From NCBI GenBank assembly GCA_016934775.1, contig JAFGSP010000065.1, positions 1 through 7,095 on the forward strand: a stretch of DNA of 7,095 nt. Direction: 5' to 3'. The position numbers were made by a program, and so were the translations under genes. The stretch is from Candidatus Woesearchaeota archaeon (GTDB lineage Archaea; Nanobdellota; Nanobdellia; Woesearchaeales; GW2011-AR15). Below are positions 5,256-7,095 of this stretch, one piece after another; positions within the stretch are counted from its first letter, which is position 1; each line of letters opens with the position of its first letter. Under the pieces are notes generated by a model that saw only the letters and a list, made by a program, of their open reading frames with translations, did not search any database and was not told where the DNA came from.

Positions 5256-5567
5256 TTATCTTCCGAGAATAGAAGTATCCAAAGAAACTGTAGGATAGCT
5301 CCCTTTGGTAAAATCTACTGTTTTCTGAGTCTTTTTGAAAACAACAACTCCTCTATTATCCAAAACACTGATAATATAATCCAACGAAAAAGATTCACGA
5401 TTTAACCCAAACATATCAGTAAAAATAAGTCCAATTCTGTCTTTAGTATAGTACTCCTCAAAAAGTCCAAGATTTTTTCTCTCTTCATTGACATCAAAAA
5501 AAATGAAGTGCTTGTTCTGATAAATAGTACTTTGCACAGCTATAACAAAATCATAATCATGCGGCAT
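5256..5567 (-). CDS. Small conserved-looking hypothetical protein, probably frameshifted at its 5' end
   Basis: This open frame of 103 residues belongs to no family I recognise. It looks like a mixed alpha/beta soluble protein (DFVIAVQSTIYQNKHFIFFD, then GLIFTDMFGLN, later RGVVVFKKTQKTVDF). It is the last gene of the kinase-nucleotidyltransferase operon. Its first ATG is preceded directly by an in-frame TAA and has no good SD. By contrast, ATG 5603-5605, five bases past the previous gene's stop, has AAGG seven bases upstream as in other SD genes here, and encodes MKYNLSPDSESIK before running out of frame. One extra base near 5567-5569 would join them into 116 residues. A real frameshift (pseudogene) or a sequence error both fit. 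A late start with weak initiation is the alternative. Confidence 0.6.
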   Translation of the reverse strand: MPHDYDFVIAVQSTIYQNKHFIFFDVNEERKNLGLFEEYYTKDRIGLIFTDMFGLNRESFSLDYIISVLDNRGVVVFKKTQKTVDFTKGSYPTVSLDTSILGR

Positions 5568-5609
5568 TTAATAGACTCTGAGTCTGGACTTAGATTATAT
5601 TTCATTGTA

Positions 5610-5616
5610 TCACCTT
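5610..5616 (-). promoter_or_regulatory. Ribosome binding site pointing to ATG 5603-5605
   Basis: AAGGTGA on the minus strand, four bases (TACA) before ATG 5603-5605, overlapping the TGA of the upstream nucleotidyltransferase. Spacing is identical to the aldolase SD. It marks the likely ancestral start of the small 3' gene; the frame opened there closes at 5540-5542 after 21 codons. Confidence 0.6.
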
Positions 5617-6326
5617 TGTTTTATATTTTTTCTAATAAATAATTCTGCTTTTTTTAAATCATCCGGACAATTAATATTCAGATAATGGTCAGATCTAAGG
5701 GCATAAGCCCTCCTCCCGTCTCTCTGAATGTTTCTCATCGCATAAGCAAAAGATCTTTCATTTCCATCTGTTTCTATTCCTTTTTCAAGATAATCAAGAA
5801 AAGAAAGACGCATTGCACAAGTATATGAAAGTACCGGGTTGGGCGGTTCCGGACTAAATCCAACAATAAGATTTGTCTTTGGGTCAATCATTACTCTTTT
5901 CCAAGTTCCTGAAACATTGTCTTCTGCTGTGAAAACTGCTTGTCCATAACTTATTTTTGAATCTAGGTTCTGAAAAAAAAGTTTGTCAACTAGGCTATCT
6001 CCATTGAAACAATAGAATACTGAATCAAGTGTTGGCTTAAGCCCTATTATTTCTGATTCAATACTATTTTCTTTCAGATTAGGTGTCTTGTAATCCAAAG
6101 AAACCTCAAGTTCTGAACCACGTCCAAAATAATCCTCAATCTTCTCTCCCAAATATCCTGTTAATACAACAAAAGAATCAATCCCTTCCTTTCTTGCTTC
6201 TGAGATAATCCACCATAAGATCGGCTTCCCGCATACTTCTATCATAGGTTTAGGTATTTCATCGGTTAGCTTACCCATCCTTTTGCCTCTGCCGCCAGCT
6301 AATATGATTCCTTTGGATTTCATCAT
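5610..6326 (-). CDS. Sugar-phosphate nucleotidyltransferase-like protein
   Basis: 238 residues of the nucleotidyltransferase (RmlA/GlmU-N type) fold. The signature loop is ILAGGRGKRMGKLTDEIPKP (8-27), followed by MIEVCGKPIL. NGD (108-110) supplies a metal-binding Asp. The end, YLNINCPDDLKKAE (215-228), matches the usual D-I-D-T-P-E-D-L ending with Asn for the first Asp. The typical middle motifs for sugar binding are not obvious, so it may use an unusual substrate. It differs clearly from the fused enzyme at 2628. The start overlaps the kinase stop as ATGA (6323-6326), with GAGG seven bases upstream; a second Met follows at once. Coupling with a nucleotide-kinase-like protein suggests an activated sugar or nucleotide derivative, but the product is unknown. 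The fold is secure. Confidence 0.85.
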   Translation of the reverse strand: MMKSKGIILAGGRGKRMGKLTDEIPKPMIEVCGKPILWWIISEARKEGIDSFVVLTGYLGEKIEDYFGRGSELEVSLDYKTPNLKENSIESEIIGLKPTLDSVFYCFNGDSLVDKLFFQNLDSKISYGQAVFTAEDNVSGTWKRVMIDPKTNLIVGFSPEPPNPVLSYTCAMRLSFLDYLEKGIETDGNERSFAYAMRNIQRDGRRAYALRSDHYLNINCPDDLKKAELFIRKNIKQR

Positions 6327-7095
6327 ATCAGCTCCTCTACCCGATCTATTATCTCCCTATGGACCTGATACATTTCTGGATTTGCATCTACAATCTGAAT
6401 ATAAGGATATTCATGTTCAACCAAATTCCCATAATTTTTTGATACCCTAGCAATAAAGTCTGGTGACTCATTCGGATAAATTACACCTCCTTTAAGAGGA
6501 GCTCTTTTCGTAATTCGATCATGTGCAACTGATTGGTCATTGTATAGCATAAGAATCCCAAGATCTTCCGGGGTCCATTCTATATCAAAATAGCACATTT
6601 CTCGAAGTTCTCCAAAAGGTAATACTGGCTGATACGCAAAATCAGATAACTGTGATCTGTTGCAGATTACCAATTCATTTTGGGTCAAAGAAGGCAGAAG
6701 AACCTGTTGCACATAATATTTTCTGGAAGCAGATAATAGCAATAATGTTGTTCTTTGGTTCTGACATTCTCCTTGTTCCTTCCAATAGGACTTCAGCACT
6801 TTTCTTATAGGATCTACTTCTTTCAATCCAGGATGTCCTCTCTTTTGAGTCAGATAGTCAACTTTCAGATTATAATGCACCAAGGCCAAATAAGAAAGAA
6901 GAAGCTCAATCTGTGTATCTTTTCCAGTGCCGCTTGGACCGTCAAAGGTTACCCAGTGTCCAGTTCTAACTAATGAAATATTACTAAAAGGCAAGTTAAG
7001 AGCATCAATCATTAAATCACTCAGTGCATCAATTGAATCGCTTGAGAATTCCAGGGAATGAGCAAATTTTACAATATCTTCAGTTATCCCCTCAA
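6323..7095 (-). CDS. Thymidylate-kinase-like P-loop kinase, 5' end off the window
   Basis: A P-loop kinase resembling dTMP kinase. Counting from the internal Met at 7012: Walker A FDGPSGTGKDTQ (23-34), a CNRSQLSDFAYQ segment (117-128) in the place of the family's D-R-x-x-x-S-x-x-A-Y-Q, a lid-like HDRITKRAPLKGG (164-176), then VSKNYGNLVEHEYPYIQIVD (190-209) as in dTMP kinases. Ser/Thr after the P-loop Lys is Asp followed by Thr, and the DR aspartate is Asn. The frame stays open from that Met to the window edge (27 more codons, including EGITEDIVKFAHSLEF), so the Met is probably internal and the protein has an N-terminal extension or domain before the kinase. Followed by a nucleotidyltransferase with a 4-base overlap. 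The substrate may be a nucleotide or a modified sugar; ordinary dTMP kinase is less likely. Confidence 0.8.
   Translation of the reverse strand, partial: EGITEDIVKFAHSLEFSSDSIDALSDLMIDALNLPFSNISLVRTGHWVTFDGPSGTGKDTQIELLLSYLALVHYNLKVDYLTQKRGHPGLKEVDPIRKVLKSYWKEQGECQNQRTTLLLLSASRKYYVQQVLLPSLTQNELVICNRSQLSDFAYQPVLPFGELREMCYFDIEWTPEDLGILMLYNDQSVAHDRITKRAPLKGGVIYPNESPDFIARVSKNYGNLVEHEYPYIQIVDANPEMYQVHREIIDRVEELI

Noticed and set aside
5567..5572. Programmed -1 frameshift joining the two frames of the small 3' gene
   Set aside because: The bases at the junction (ATT AAA TGC) do not form a standard slippery heptamer and no obvious downstream stem was found.
5540..5605. Separate 21-codon gene starting at ATG 5603-5605
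   Set aside because: More simply explained as the broken 5' end of the longer downstream frame, since its SD is good and it ends soon after the frame shift.

Overview
The window looks archaeal, probably a small-genome (DPANN-like) lineage, although several proteins are of bacterial type. The archaeal evidence is in the promoters. Four genes have a TATA-like box (TTTAAATA or TTTTTATAG type) centred about 25-28 bases before the ATG with no leader, as in archaeal leaderless mRNAs. The aldolase gene has a TATA box, a short leader and a Shine-Dalgarno (SD) sequence. The bacterial flavour comes from a lipoprotein signal peptidase (LspA) and an RsuA/RluB-type pseudouridine synthase. No rRNA, tRNA or single-copy archaeal marker is present, so the phylum is an inference.

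Layout, left to right. (1) 1-116: a non-coding stretch with a 13-bp perfect inverted repeat around smaller hairpins, just beyond the end of an operon. (2) 117-1712, minus strand: a tight operon read right to left, with an archaeal-type class I aldolase, a 62-residue Cys-rich protein and LspA, joined by 4- and 11-base overlaps. (3) 1780-2532, minus: an S4-domain pseudouridine synthase. (4) 2628-3464, plus, divergent from (3): a sugar-phosphate nucleotidyltransferase with a ribbon-helix-helix DNA-binding domain fused to its N-terminus. (5) 3465-4515, minus: a GNAT acetyltransferase overlapping a stand-alone PAS-domain protein. (6) 4706-5068, plus: a small, probably exported, unknown protein whose 3' end runs into (7) a strongly palindromic block at 5033-5178. 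(8) 5256-7095, minus: an operon with a thymidylate-kinase-like P-loop kinase (open at the right edge), a second nucleotidyltransferase and a small unknown protein that appears frameshifted near its start.

The genes do not form one obvious pathway. Two separate sugar-1-phosphate nucleotidyltransferases suggest nucleotide-sugar or cell-surface chemistry; one is fused to a DNA-binding domain, the other is coupled to a nucleotide-kinase-like protein. The right third is visibly more AT-rich than the aldolase operon, which together with the palindromic block hints at an accessory segment.

The points most worth checking are: the RHH-nucleotidyltransferase fusion; the twin hairpins at 5061-5082 and 5129-5150, whose stems differ by compensated base-pair changes; the apparent one-base lesion after a good ribosome binding site at 5603-5616; and the unexplained kinase/nucleotidyltransferase operon that continues off the window.
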